6,686 nucleotides of DNA from Bacillota bacterium (GCA_021779415.1 JAJYAS010000188.1:1-6686), one strand, 5' to 3'. Counted from the stretch's first letter, positions 1 to 6,593 are shown. Made by a program: numbers and translations. The notes: generated from the sequence alone by a model not told the origin.

Positions 1-128
1 AAGTAGCTATAACTAGTACTATGATGCAGAACCACAACGCCATGGTTCTGGACAGATAACTCTGAGACGTCATTTTGCTGCACTCCATAATCCGGCATTT
101 GACCTGCCTTCGAATTTAGCGAGGTTGA
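1..128. other. Left-edge region without an assignable gene
   Basis: No gene can be supported here. On the plus strand one frame is open from the window edge to a TAA at 57-59, ending in residues MVLDR, and could be the last 18 codons of a gene entering from the left. On the minus strand an ATG at 43-41 opens a hydrophobic reading frame (MALWFCIIVLVIAT) that runs off the edge, but no ribosome site precedes it. Neither can be judged without the flanking sequence. The clearest structure is the hairpin at 27-50. Confidence 0.3.
27..50. repeat. Perfect 8-bp hairpin downstream of the radical SAM gene
   Basis: CAGAACCA at 27-34 is the exact reverse complement of TGGTTCTG at 43-50, with an 8-base loop. 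It lies about 80 bases beyond the stop of the minus-strand radical SAM gene. No T-run follows on either strand, so it is not a canonical intrinsic terminator. It could stabilise a transcript end or overlap the end of a gene outside the window. Confidence 0.5.
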
Positions 129-1880
129 TTAAATAAATACTCCTTCATACCGATAGGGCTTCACCTTCCCTTGTCGATAATGGAACAGATACCAGCACGG
201 GGTTTTCTGTTCATCCTTCTGTAAGACATCTGAGCTGAAATAGGCTACTGCTGTGTTGCGACTCCACTGACGTCGGTCCATTTCTATGAACTCCGGCACC
301 ACCTCTTGCCAATAACCCTCTCGACGAATCTCTTCCTGCTTGGATTTCCACTGATCTGCTTCTTCAATACTCAAACCGATTTCAGGTCTAAGATAGTCAG
401 GCACGACATTCGGGCGCTCCCACAGGTAATAATCAAACCGCAAAGCGTCGCAGATTCTCTCTCTCAAGGGAATATCTTGACTGTCGGCGAATTCCCATAA
501 CTTATCAAATAAGGCTTTCCCGTGCCACTGCCTCTGAAACCAACCTCTTTGCTGCCAAAGCTCTGCAAACGCATCATAAAAGTCAAATGGGGATGGAAAC
601 AATTTGAGAACTTCCCGCAAGGCGTGAACAAACTTCCCTGAATTATAATATTTATCAAGCACATCTTCCATGCGTTGTAATTGAAGTATTTCGCTATGTT
701 GCAAAACTGGAGTTTCTAAGATTGTGTAGGGCGGATCTGGAGTGAACACGAGACCATAACGCTTGCTTTGTAGTCTAAGTCCCGACCCTTTAAGTACTTT
801 TAAAAATCCGAGTTGTAGCATATCCGGTTCGACTTGGTAGACGTCGTTAAACGATGTTCGGAAAGTTGTCCAATCTTCCTCGGGTAATCCGACAATCAGG
901 TCGAGGTGGAGCGGTATCCCTAAACCCTTCATTTCTGGTATGTATTTCTGCCAAACACTAAAGTTTTGGCGACGAGAAACAATTTCTAGGGTCGGTTGGT
1001 GCGTGGATTGCACCCCGATCTCTAATTGGATTAAACCCTGGGGATAAGTTCTGAAGTACTCCATCCATTCGTCATCCAATAGGTCCCCTGCCATTTCGCA
1101 ATGCACCCGAACACGCTGCGCATCCGGGAGGCGCACGCTTTCTTCTCGTACGATATCCAATATCCCCAAAGCATGACGCTTATGAGCATTAAAGGTTCGA
1201 TCTACAAACTTTATGGTACGGGCACCGCTTTTCAGTAAAAGCCGGAACATTGAGCGAAACCGCTCTGGCTCTAAAAACCTCACCCCCTGTAAGGTTGAGG
1301 ATAGACAATATTGACAGTTAAACGGACATCCTCTAGTTGTTTCCACATAGACAAGTCTGCCTGTAAAGTCTTCATTTTCCGTGTAGGGAAGTGGCAGCTC
1401 ATTTAAATCAGGCGCCACCTGGCGCGGCGGATTGACAAAGGTTTTGCCGTTCTCGTTCCAAGCAATGCCTAGAACTTGGGCCAGATCACCGCCGTTTTGC
1501 CAGGTCTGGAGGAGCTCTAAGAATGTTTTTTCTCCTTCGCCGACAACAAGGGCATCCACCTCAAGATGTTCAAGGAGAAATTTCTCCGCCTCGAAGGAGA
1601 CTTCTGGACCCCCAATCACAAAACGCACATTCGGGCAAACCGGGTGGAGGTGTCTGATTACCTCTACTATTTCCTTTATATTCCATATATAACTTGAAAA
1701 GCCAATGACGTCGGCCTTGGCTTCATAAATTTCCCCTGCAATTTGATCAAGATGATCGTTGATGCTAAATTCCCGCAACATAACATCTGGGTAAGCAGCA
1801 AGAACCCCTTCTCGCAAATAGCGAAGGGCTAAATTCGTATGTACATATTTCGCATTGAGGGCAACCAAAAGAATACGCAA
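129..1880 (-). CDS. B12-binding radical SAM protein with DUF4080-type C-terminus
   Basis: Predicted cytoplasmic cobalamin-binding radical SAM enzyme of 583 residues; substrate unknown. Order: an N-terminal B12-binding Rossmann-like domain (about residues 1-140, starting RILLVALNAKYVHTNLALRYL, with VIGGPEVSFE and VVGEGE in the second half), then the radical SAM barrel. The barrel has the cluster motif RGCPFNCQYC, with cysteines at about 185, 189 and 192 that would ligate the 4Fe-4S cluster. The remainder (from about 370) resembles the DUF4080 region found only in this subfamily. Start choice: the longest frame opens with TTG at 1889, but AAGGGGG (1890-1896) directly abuts that codon. A second TTG at 1880 lies nine bases further on, at proper spacing, and gives the family-typical start M-R-I-L-L-V-A-L-N. 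The frame is intact. It is a single-gene unit with its own promoter, separated from the MFS gene by a terminator. Domain family is confident; function is not. Confidence 0.93.
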   Translation of the reverse strand: MRILLVALNAKYVHTNLALRYLREGVLAAYPDVMLREFSINDHLDQIAGEIYEAKADVIGFSSYIWNIKEIVEVIRHLHPVCPNVRFVIGGPEVSFEAEKFLLEHLEVDALVVGEGEKTFLELLQTWQNGGDLAQVLGIAWNENGKTFVNPPRQVAPDLNELPLPYTENEDFTGRLVYVETTRGCPFNCQYCLSSTLQGVRFLEPERFRSMFRLLLKSGARTIKFVDRTFNAHKRHALGILDIVREESVRLPDAQRVRVHCEMAGDLLDDEWMEYFRTYPQGLIQLEIGVQSTHQPTLEIVSRRQNFSVWQKYIPEMKGLGIPLHLDLIVGLPEEDWTTFRTSFNDVYQVEPDMLQLGFLKVLKGSGLRLQSKRYGLVFTPDPPYTILETPVLQHSEILQLQRMEDVLDKYYNSGKFVHALREVLKLFPSPFDFYDAFAELWQQRGWFQRQWHGKALFDKLWEFADSQDIPLRERICDALRFDYYLWERPNVVPDYLRPEIGLSIEEADQWKSKQEEIRREGYWQEVVPEFIEMDRRQWSRNTAVAYFSSDVLQKDEQKTPCWYLFHYRQGKVKPYRYEGVFI

Positions 1881-1889
1881 AATCGACAA

Positions 1890-1896
1890 CCCCCTT
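1890..1896 (-). promoter_or_regulatory. Ribosome binding site deciding the radical SAM start
   Basis: On the minus strand AAGGGGG occupies 1896-1890. It touches the TTG at 1889-1887, which is too close for initiation there, but lies nine bases before the TTG at 1880-1878. This spacing and the protein family's usual N-terminus both favour the second TTG. Confidence 0.7.
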
Positions 1897-1903
1897 CGCC
1901 CTA

Positions 1904-1932
1904 AGTATAGCTGTTTAGACCCCTTATTGCAA
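1904..1932 (-). promoter_or_regulatory. Sigma-A-like promoter of the radical SAM gene
   Basis: On the minus strand TTGCAA (1932-1927) and TATACT (1909-1904) are separated by 17 bases. The -10 matches five of six consensus positions and the -35 four of six. Transcription would begin near 1897, leaving a very short leader of about 17 bases before the TTG at 1880. The short leader is a reason for some caution. Confidence 0.5.
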
Positions 1933-2003
1933 TTCTTGTGCCAGATAACACTAAGTTAAGGCTGGCAAATCCCCTCTAAGCAACTATTACCTTAAAATAA
2001 AGC

Positions 2004-2036
2004 TAGAACAGGAGTGCTGCTGCAAATCCTGTTCTA
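2004..2036 (-). terminator. Intrinsic terminator of the MFS gene
   Basis: TAGAACAGGA (2004-2013) and TCCTGTTCTA (2027-2036) form a perfect 10-bp stem with a 13-base loop. It begins about 35 bases beyond the MFS stop. Reading the minus strand, the stem is followed after two bases by TTTATTTT, a T-rich tract suited to rho-independent termination. It would isolate the MFS transcript from the radical SAM gene. Confidence 0.7.
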
Positions 2037-2040
2037 AGAT

Positions 2041-2066
2041 GGAGATTGCCCTAAAAAAATATCTCC
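2041..2066 (-). repeat. Second short hairpin after the MFS stop
   Basis: GGAGAT (2041-2046) and ATCTCC (2061-2066) are inverted copies flanking a 14-base loop that contains a run of seven A on the plus strand (T in the minus-strand transcript). It sits between the MFS stop and the stronger hairpin at 2004-2036. The T-run lies in the loop rather than after the stem, so this is at best an accessory structure. Confidence 0.35.
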
Positions 2067-2070
2067 CTTA

Positions 2071-3330
2071 TTAAAATCCTACAGCCTGCGAACCTTTCTT
2101 TGTCTTTAGATAAGCAAGACTAAAAAGCAGCATTGTCCCAATAAGTAATATTAATCCTGATAATTGGTAGACATTACCCACCCCGATTTTAACAGCAGCA
2201 AAGGACAGTATACCAACGGATACCATATAGGCTACCCGTGTTAAAGCAAAACGGGCGCTGAAAACTCTTCCTCGCATTGGGGCTACAGTTTCTTCCTGAA
2301 AAATGCTCTGCACTGGAATTAGAAACATGGCGTTAGAAACTCCTGTTAAGAAAAAGCCGACAAGTGCTAGGGGATAAATTGGGAACGTTCCCAAGATTGC
2401 AATCGTAAAACCGGAGATAAAATATCCCCATAGTATGAGTTTATCTTTACTTATGTTATTCCCCCAAACGCTAATCGCTAGGCTCCCCACCGTGATGCCT
2501 ACGGCCGCGCTCGCCTCAAGGATTCCCAGACCAACCGTTGATGTTTTGAGCGAATCGAGGGCATAAACAAAAATCAGGGGATTAAAGCCCCCAAAAATCA
2601 AGAGGACTAAACAGTAGGTAAGCAGGGTATTAGCCAGTACTTTTGTTCTCCAAATATAAGATAACCCTTCTACAATGTCTCGAACGATGTGGGATTCGTG
2701 TTCCTCCTCTAATCGATCTTCCTCTTGACTAGACGTTTCAAATTTAAAACTCATCAACGAGATCAAAACAGCCGAGAACAAAAATGTCAAGGAATCGAGA
2801 TAAAATATCCTTTGAATTGGGATAAACATGATTAAAACCCCTGCCAGTCCGTACCCTAGGATTTCTGTGATGTTTTCAGCGGTTTCAGCCAAAGAAGTCG
2901 CCGTGAGAATCTTATCTTTAGTGAAAATGGCAGGAATGACGGCCATCTTTGCTGGGCTAAAAAATAAGTTCGCTGTTGTACTCAGAAAGCTCAAGAAATA
3001 AACAAGATTAATTGAATACCCTATTAATATTGGAATTAAGCCTACAAAAACAGCCCTCATTATATCTGCAGTGATCATTGTGCGCTTTTTGTCCCACCGA
3101 TCGACATAGGCCCCAGCGATAAGACCAAATAATAAGTAAGGTAAAAACGTCGCCAGAGTCATCTTTCCGACTTCTAAAGCACTCCCTGTCAGACGATAAA
3201 TCAAAACACCCAGAGCAACATAATGGAGCTTATCACCTAAGGCTGAAATAAATTGTCCCATCACTAATAGCGCAAAATCCTTCTCTCTCAATAAGGTCAG
3301 GGGTTTAACTACGTTCTCTTCACTTGCCAA
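2071..3330 (-). CDS. MFS efflux transporter (macrolide-efflux-like, MFS_3 type)
   Basis: Integral membrane protein of 419 residues predicted to export a small molecule by proton antiport. The hydrophobicity pattern fits 12 helices in two halves. The loop after helix 2 carries the MFS motif A, GAYVDRWDKKR (about 73-83). An acidic cytoplasmic linker rich in E and D (about 198-215) separates the halves. The second half has the segment around PVQSIFQEETVAPMRGRVFS (about 339-358), typical of MefA/MFS_3 exporters. Start: TTG at 3330-3328, preceded at eight bases by GGAGG, with no better start nearby. The length is normal and the frame intact. It stands alone: its promoter lies at 3395-3423, an inverted repeat in the leader may be an operator, and a terminator follows. 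No regulator gene is adjacent. Substrate cannot be read from sequence; antibiotic, siderophore or metabolite export are all possible. Confidence 0.92.
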   Translation of the reverse strand: MASEENVVKPLTLLREKDFALLVMGQFISALGDKLHYVALGVLIYRLTGSALEVGKMTLATFLPYLLFGLIAGAYVDRWDKKRTMITADIMRAVFVGLIPILIGYSINLVYFLSFLSTTANLFFSPAKMAVIPAIFTKDKILTATSLAETAENITEILGYGLAGVLIMFIPIQRIFYLDSLTFLFSAVLISLMSFKFETSSQEEDRLEEEHESHIVRDIVEGLSYIWRTKVLANTLLTYCLVLLIFGGFNPLIFVYALDSLKTSTVGLGILEASAAVGITVGSLAISVWGNNISKDKLILWGYFISGFTIAILGTFPIYPLALVGFFLTGVSNAMFLIPVQSIFQEETVAPMRGRVFSARFALTRVAYMVSVGILSFAAVKIGVGNVYQLSGLILLIGTMLLFSLAYLKTKKGSQAVGF

Positions 3331-3338
3331 ATTGTTTT

Positions 3339-3343
3339 CCTCC
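3339..3343 (-). promoter_or_regulatory. Ribosome binding site of the MFS gene
   Basis: GGAGG on the minus strand, eight bases before the TTG start at 3330. Such a strong site makes the non-ATG start credible. Confidence 0.8.
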
Positions 3344-3344
3344 G

Positions 3345-3370
3345 GTATATATTTTTCACCCTATATATAC
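3345..3370 (-). promoter_or_regulatory. Inverted repeat in the MFS leader, possible operator
   Basis: GTATATAT (3345-3352) and ATATATAC (3363-3370) are perfect inverted copies separated by ten bases. The repeat begins two bases upstream of the ribosome site and lies downstream of the predicted transcription start (about 3388). A repressor bound here would block elongation; alternatively it forms a weak AU hairpin in the leader. The position suits a drug-responsive repressor, but no regulator gene is in the window. Confidence 0.45.
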
Positions 3371-3394
3371 TAGTTTCCTAAAATCCCGCATTTT

Positions 3395-3423
3395 TTTATA
3401 CCTACAAGAAGAAACGCTGTAAA
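3395..3423 (-). promoter_or_regulatory. Sigma-A-like promoter of the MFS gene
   Basis: On the minus strand TTTACA (3423-3418) and TATAAA (3400-3395) are exactly 17 bases apart, each matching five of six consensus positions. Start of transcription would be near 3388, giving a leader of nearly 60 bases that contains the 3345-3370 inverted repeat. The -10 overlaps the outer inverted-repeat block (3396-3407) of the composite element, so the promoter may have been supplied by that element. Confidence 0.6.
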
Positions 3424-3509
3424 TACGGGAAAAAATAAGTGACTATTCAGAGCCGTGGGGAATTCTGAACGGGGAACCACAGATTACACATGAAAAGAAC
3501 GATAAGAGA

Positions 3510-3540
3510 AACCACAGATTAACACAGATTCCACAGATTA
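3510..3540. repeat. Ten-base tandem repeats, left side
   Basis: Three consecutive units ACCACAGATT, AACACAGATT and CCACAGATTA follow each other in this stretch, and a related copy lies at 3475-3490. The same motif returns on the opposite strand at 3686-3726, so transcripts could fold across the intervening 145 bases. Confidence 0.7.
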
Positions 3541-3685
3541 AGAAGGATTAAGTATAGAAAAATGGCGAAGATGGGAGTCAATGAAGAAGCGATAATTATC
3601 AATTATCTCAACAATGCTACAGGATTAAATCGGCCTTTTACCAACTTTGGCGAATATCAATTTCGTTACAAGCGATTTATAGTTT

Positions 3686-3726
3686 AAATCTGTGTTAATC
3701 TGTGTTAATCTGTGTAATCTGTGGTT
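3686..3726. repeat. Ten-base tandem repeats, right side (inverted)
   Basis: The motif AATCTGTGTT is repeated in tandem, about four units, the last one shortened by a base and ending in TGTGGTT. It is the reverse complement of the repeats at 3475-3540. Translation of the minus strand here gives a spurious HRLTQINTDL-like peptide, a common false gene over this kind of repeat. Confidence 0.7.
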
Positions 3727-3786
3727 GATTAACTGAGTACCTGAATAGTCACAAAAATAATACTGCAATTCAGTTTGTAGGTATAA

Positions 3787-4070
3787 TTTTTCATACCAAT
3801 CAAGGTAGTTTATCTGTAGTCCCACTAATTAGCAGGAAAAAATTTGATTTAACTTTATTTAACTAACCATTCTTAAAAGAAGGAGTTCTATGATAAGATT
3901 AACACATGTAATTGTCAATAATCAATGAGGAAATCGCCAACGAGCGTTATCGCGAACGCTATTGTCAAGATACCTCCAACAATATTTCAAGCGATTGGTT
4001 TCTCTTTGCATAAAAAAAAGGCCCTTTTGGCCAAAAGTAAATGGAATGCTAGCGTCCACAGGAGACTCAA
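3787..4070. other. Intergenic region with a short, possibly broken plus-strand frame
   Basis: No recognisable gene. A ribosome-like AAGAAGGAG (about 3877-3885) precedes an ATG at 3890, but this frame stops after 12 codons (TGA at 3926). The +1 frame is open across the stop, reading NEEIANERYRERYCQ, and ends at TAA 4011-4013, so a short gene broken by one frameshift is conceivable. An inverted repeat AGCGTT (3943-3948)/AACGCT (3955-3960) lies within it. I do not recognise the peptide. Confidence 0.25.
4012..4037 (-). terminator. Possible terminator of the DUF1638 operon
   Basis: Reading the minus strand, GGCC (4032-4029), a five-base loop and GGCC (4023-4020) are followed at once by eight T (4019-4012). 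The stem is only four pairs. An overlapping perfect 14-bp palindrome CTTTTGGCCAAAAG lies at 4024-4037. The site is about 35 bases past the DUF1638 stop, as expected for an intrinsic terminator, but it is weak. Confidence 0.4.
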
Positions 4071-4723
4071 TCAAAGAAAACTGCGCTGTATAACCATCCT
4101 TCTAGGGAAGGTAACTACAAATTCCTCATCCCAATCACCACGAATAAGCATAAGCTTTTCTGAAAATCGCAAAGAACCTTGTTGCTCTTGATAAGCTAAC
4201 TTAATATACTTGGCGACTTCCCTTGAATACATCGCGAGTTCTTCGCTATTTCCCACTCCGGTATTAAGATAGACTACCCGTTGATATTTACTGTATTGCG
4301 TATCTATCATCCATTGGGAATTTTCTTCACCATAAGATTCTGCGTAAAGTTTAAACTCTGCTAAAGGATCAGCACCTTGGTCAATCCAGCCCTTGCTCAA
4401 ATAAATTGTACCTGGACATTTTTCGAACTCCTTGTCGTAAATCTCCCGCGCGCCCATTAAAACACTTATGCAATCGTGCACTCTGGCAATAACCAAAGTA
4501 TGGCATTCAGAATGGAGATTTACTACACCGTAAGAACAAAGTCCGTAGCCAAAAAGCAGAGTATCATGTTCTGTATCAGCATCGATGCGTTGTTGAAGTT
4601 CTAATTGAAGTCTCTATGGTTAGCGATGTAGTGCATAGGGTACAATTCCAATTCTATTTCGGGTGGAAGAATCTTTTTATTTTCATCAGCCAATGTATAA
4701 CATGCCAAAACTTTTGTCTTCAT
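4071..4723 (-). pseudogene. DUF1638 protein, broken by a single frameshift
   Basis: Protein of the DUF1638 family, about 215-220 residues when both frames are joined. The start is ATG at 4723-4721 with GAGAGG (4736-4731) seven bases before it. This frame gives MKTKVLACYTLADENKKIL and continues to TAG at 4603-4601. The rest lies in another frame, from about 4613 to TGA at 4073-4071, and shows the family hallmarks: FGYGLCSYGVVNLHSE, ARVHDCISVLMGARE and CPGTIYLSKGWI. The frames meet around 4610-4625; one missing base restores the protein. No homopolymer or slippery site is obvious there. In other anaerobes DUF1638 genes tend to sit near corrinoid and methyltransferase genes (from memory, role not established). 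It follows the hydantoinase pseudogene by two bases, so the pair was probably translationally coupled. A sequencing error remains possible, since this is the only lesion in the gene. Confidence 0.8.
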
Positions 4724-4725
4724 AC

Positions 4726-6535
4726 TTATTCCTCTCGACCAGGACGACCCATAGCCGTTACCTCAATGCACGTCTCTATAAACACATCGTTCCCAGACCT
4801 AGCCGTATGGCTAAATACCTGCTCTTTCTCAACCAATACTTCCGGATTAACCACTCTCGCACGAAAAGCATTTTTAATGGCAACATCTTTAGCCTTGTCC
4901 AAAGCATACTTTTCGGCCTCTTCCAAGATGCGAATAATTTCGGCAACTTGAGCGGAAGCAGCCCTAAGAGCATTACCACTTCCGCATGTGTTGGTATCAA
5001 GACAGGGGTATGCAATGCCATACCAACTGCCGAGAGATAGCCCGAAACTGGGGCCCCTAAAGCCACAATTGGAGAATCAAGATAGATCTCGGACTTGAAT
5101 CCGTGATTGCTACCTCCATTGAGTAGAGCGTTTAAGAGAAATGCGACAGCAGCTCTGTGCCTAAATTTATTTTCAGGCCCACCCTGTAGACATAGCTTTG
5201 CAAAATATTCATACTAAAAGTAGCACGAATCTCATTCAACACCTTCGTCGCAACTTTGTCAGGTTCCACTCGCAGTCTACGCGCTTGGATCCGGGCTCCT
5301 TCCTGAGCAGCTGAAATATTATAGTCAGTAAAAGTACCAATAACATGCAGTAAATCGGTGGGAGTAAAAGAAACCCTACCAATGATTTGAGCCTGCTCTA
5401 AGCCTTTTAAGGACAAGAGGTTAGAATCCCGTCCAACTATTTCGGCTAGGGTAATAATATTATGAGCACTTTCCTCAAGCGCTTTGATTATTTCCCATTC
5501 TGTGTTATTCCACCTGTCTCCCTTAACCGGTTTCTTGACTTACATGAAACAATCATCCGGCTGTACATCTACTATTTCTCGATCCGGATCAACCCTCTTC
5601 AACCAGAATAGGAAACCTGTTTGCTATGACTGATAAAGGCCAGACCCTTTTCTGTACGATAATTAGTTTTCGATCCTTGGAAACTTGGATGTAACTGTCT
5701 CCACCCAGGCAAAAAGTGCTAATTTCAGCGGCTTCTACCCGGATTTTCCAGCCACCAACCTTCACGGTTCATTCAGGGACGGCCTTTCTCTAGGATAGCA
5801 ATGTCTGTCGCCGTTCCACCCATATCTAAAGCTATGTCTGATTCAGCACCTGTTAAGAATATTGCCCCAACAATACTTGCCGCAGGTCCTGAAAGTATAG
5901 TCTCAATGGGCTTTACCCGAGTCATCTCTTCACTCATTAGTGACCCATCCCCTTTGACGACCATCAAAGGTACTTGATTACCTATCTATTAGAACTGCTT
6001 TGACCGCTGCTAGAAGTTCGGCAATGATTGGCAATAGTCTGGCATTCAGGCAGGCTGTCACTGTGCGCTCGGGAAAACCGAGAGCTGTAGTGAGTTGGTA
6101 AGCACATACGACAGTCACATCCCATAGCCCTTGGATTATTCTTTGAGCATTCTGTTCATGGTCCGGATTCCGTATGCTCAGATAACCGGAAACCGCCACT
6201 GTGTCGACTTGCCCCCGCATTTCTTTAACTGCTCTCCTGGTAGCCTCAATATCTAGGTCAATAACGGGTACCCCCTGTATATTATGTCCACCCTTAACCT
6301 CAAAAACTAGTTGAGCTGGGAGGTTACCGATCGACTCATGCCCAATCAAAATTAAGCCAACTCGGCAACCGCGACCCTCGACAATGGCATTGGTGGCTCA
6401 TGTAGTAGACAGCGATACAAGCTGTACTTGACGTGGGTCTAAGCCATCCATATTTTCTATACATTTTAGTATTAAGAGTATTTGAGTAAGGAATTTTTGA
6501 GAAACATCACAGATCCATTGGAAAAATGCAAATAT
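4726..6535 (-). pseudogene. Decayed hydantoinase/oxoprolinase-family gene
   Basis: Remains of an actin-fold, ATP-dependent hydantoinase A/oxoprolinase-like protein. Homology runs in order along the strand. DPRQVQLVSLSTT then a TGA (6400-6398) then ATNAIVEGRGCRVGLILIG, where STT-L-ATNA is usual. The same frame goes on to TAA at 5980-5978. Next, in a new frame, VPLMVVKGDGSLM, ETILSGPAASIVGA and DMGGTATDIAILEKG, to TGA at 5775-5773. A third stretch, KVGGWKIRVEAAE and CLGGDS, ends at TGA 5591-5589. A fourth, with TAA at 5542-5540, holds RVSFTPTDLLHVIGTF. A fifth holds AFLLNALLNGG, PIVALGAPVSGYL and LIPTHAEV. A sixth, EEAEKYALDKAKD to VTAMGRPG, ends at TAA 4728-4726. Thus at least five frame changes and three stops not linked to them. 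The N-terminal DTGGT motif is missing; the open frame begins only at 6535. About 50 residues usually found between HAEV and the C-terminal domain also seem deleted. Clearly non-functional. Confidence 0.88.
4731..4736 (-). promoter_or_regulatory. Ribosome binding site of the DUF1638 gene
   Basis: GAGAGG on the minus strand, seven bases before ATG at 4723. It lies inside the last codons of the hydantoinase pseudogene, consistent with coupled translation in the ancestral operon. Confidence 0.65.
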
Positions 6536-6545
6536 TTACATTTTT
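6522..6545. promoter_or_regulatory. Near-perfect AT-rich palindrome between divergent hydantoinase genes
   Basis: The half-site AAAAATG (6522-6528) is mirrored by CATTTTT (6539-6545) around a central AAATATTT (6530-6537). Eleven of twelve base pairs match; only 6529 and 6538 do not. It lies 60 bases upstream of the plus-strand hydantoinase start and at the edge of the pseudogene's open frame. Operator for a dimeric regulator is the simplest reading; an AT-rich cruciform or bidirectional terminator is an alternative. Confidence 0.45.
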
Positions 6546-6593
6546 TAGAATTGCGGGAGTGATATGTCCTAAAGTCGTGAATGGGTTAGAAAT

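Larger units (their letters stand above)
3396..3786. repeat. Composite inverted-repeat element with ten-base internal repeats
   Basis: Three blocks occur in the same order inward from both ends, in inverted orientation: TTATACCTACAA at 3396-3407 and its complement at 3775-3786; GTGACTATTCAG at 3439-3450 and its complement at 3741-3752; AACCACAGATTACACA at 3475-3490 and its complement within 3711-3726. Spacing between blocks differs on the two sides (31 and 22 bases between the first two), so the arms have diverged or gained insertions. The roughly 145-base centre holds a 41-codon frame (ATG at 3562, TAA at 3685) without a close ribosome site. It resembles a MITE or REP-type element: small, non-coding, mirror-ended. 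Target duplications are not evident. The internal ACACAGATTA repeats resemble intergenic repeats I know from many unrelated bacteria. Confidence 0.6.

Noticed and set aside
1..43. Minus-strand hydrophobic frame beginning MALWFCIIV
   Set aside because: No ribosome site, only 14 codons visible, and an equally open plus-strand frame overlaps it; left unassigned.
306..1692. Open frames on either strand inside the radical SAM gene (306-500 plus, 464-664 minus, 1432-1692 plus)
   Set aside because: They lie wholly within a confident, intact coding sequence and show no family motifs or ribosome sites.
3475..3726. CRISPR array
   Set aside because: The ten-base units are contiguous without spacers and are inverted between the two sides; repeat length and organisation do not fit.
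3625..3825. Minus-strand 66-codon open frame
   Set aside because: It runs across the inverted repeats and ten-base repeats; its HRLTQINTDL segment is the usual spurious translation of these repeats, and the rest matches nothing known to me.
3925..4191. Plus-strand 88-codon frame
   Set aside because: Half of it is antisense to the DUF1638 C-terminus, composition is not protein-like, and no ribosome site fits.
4616..5066. Two plus-strand frames (4616-4951, 4663-5040) over the DUF1638 and hydantoinase remnants
   Set aside because: They are antisense to recognisable homology on the minus strand and have no motifs of their own.
6398..6400. In-frame TGA in the STT-x-ATNA motif as a selenocysteine codon
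   Set aside because: The position is normally leucine, one base change from TTA gives TGA, and the same gene has many other disabling lesions, so a simple nonsense mutation is the better reading.
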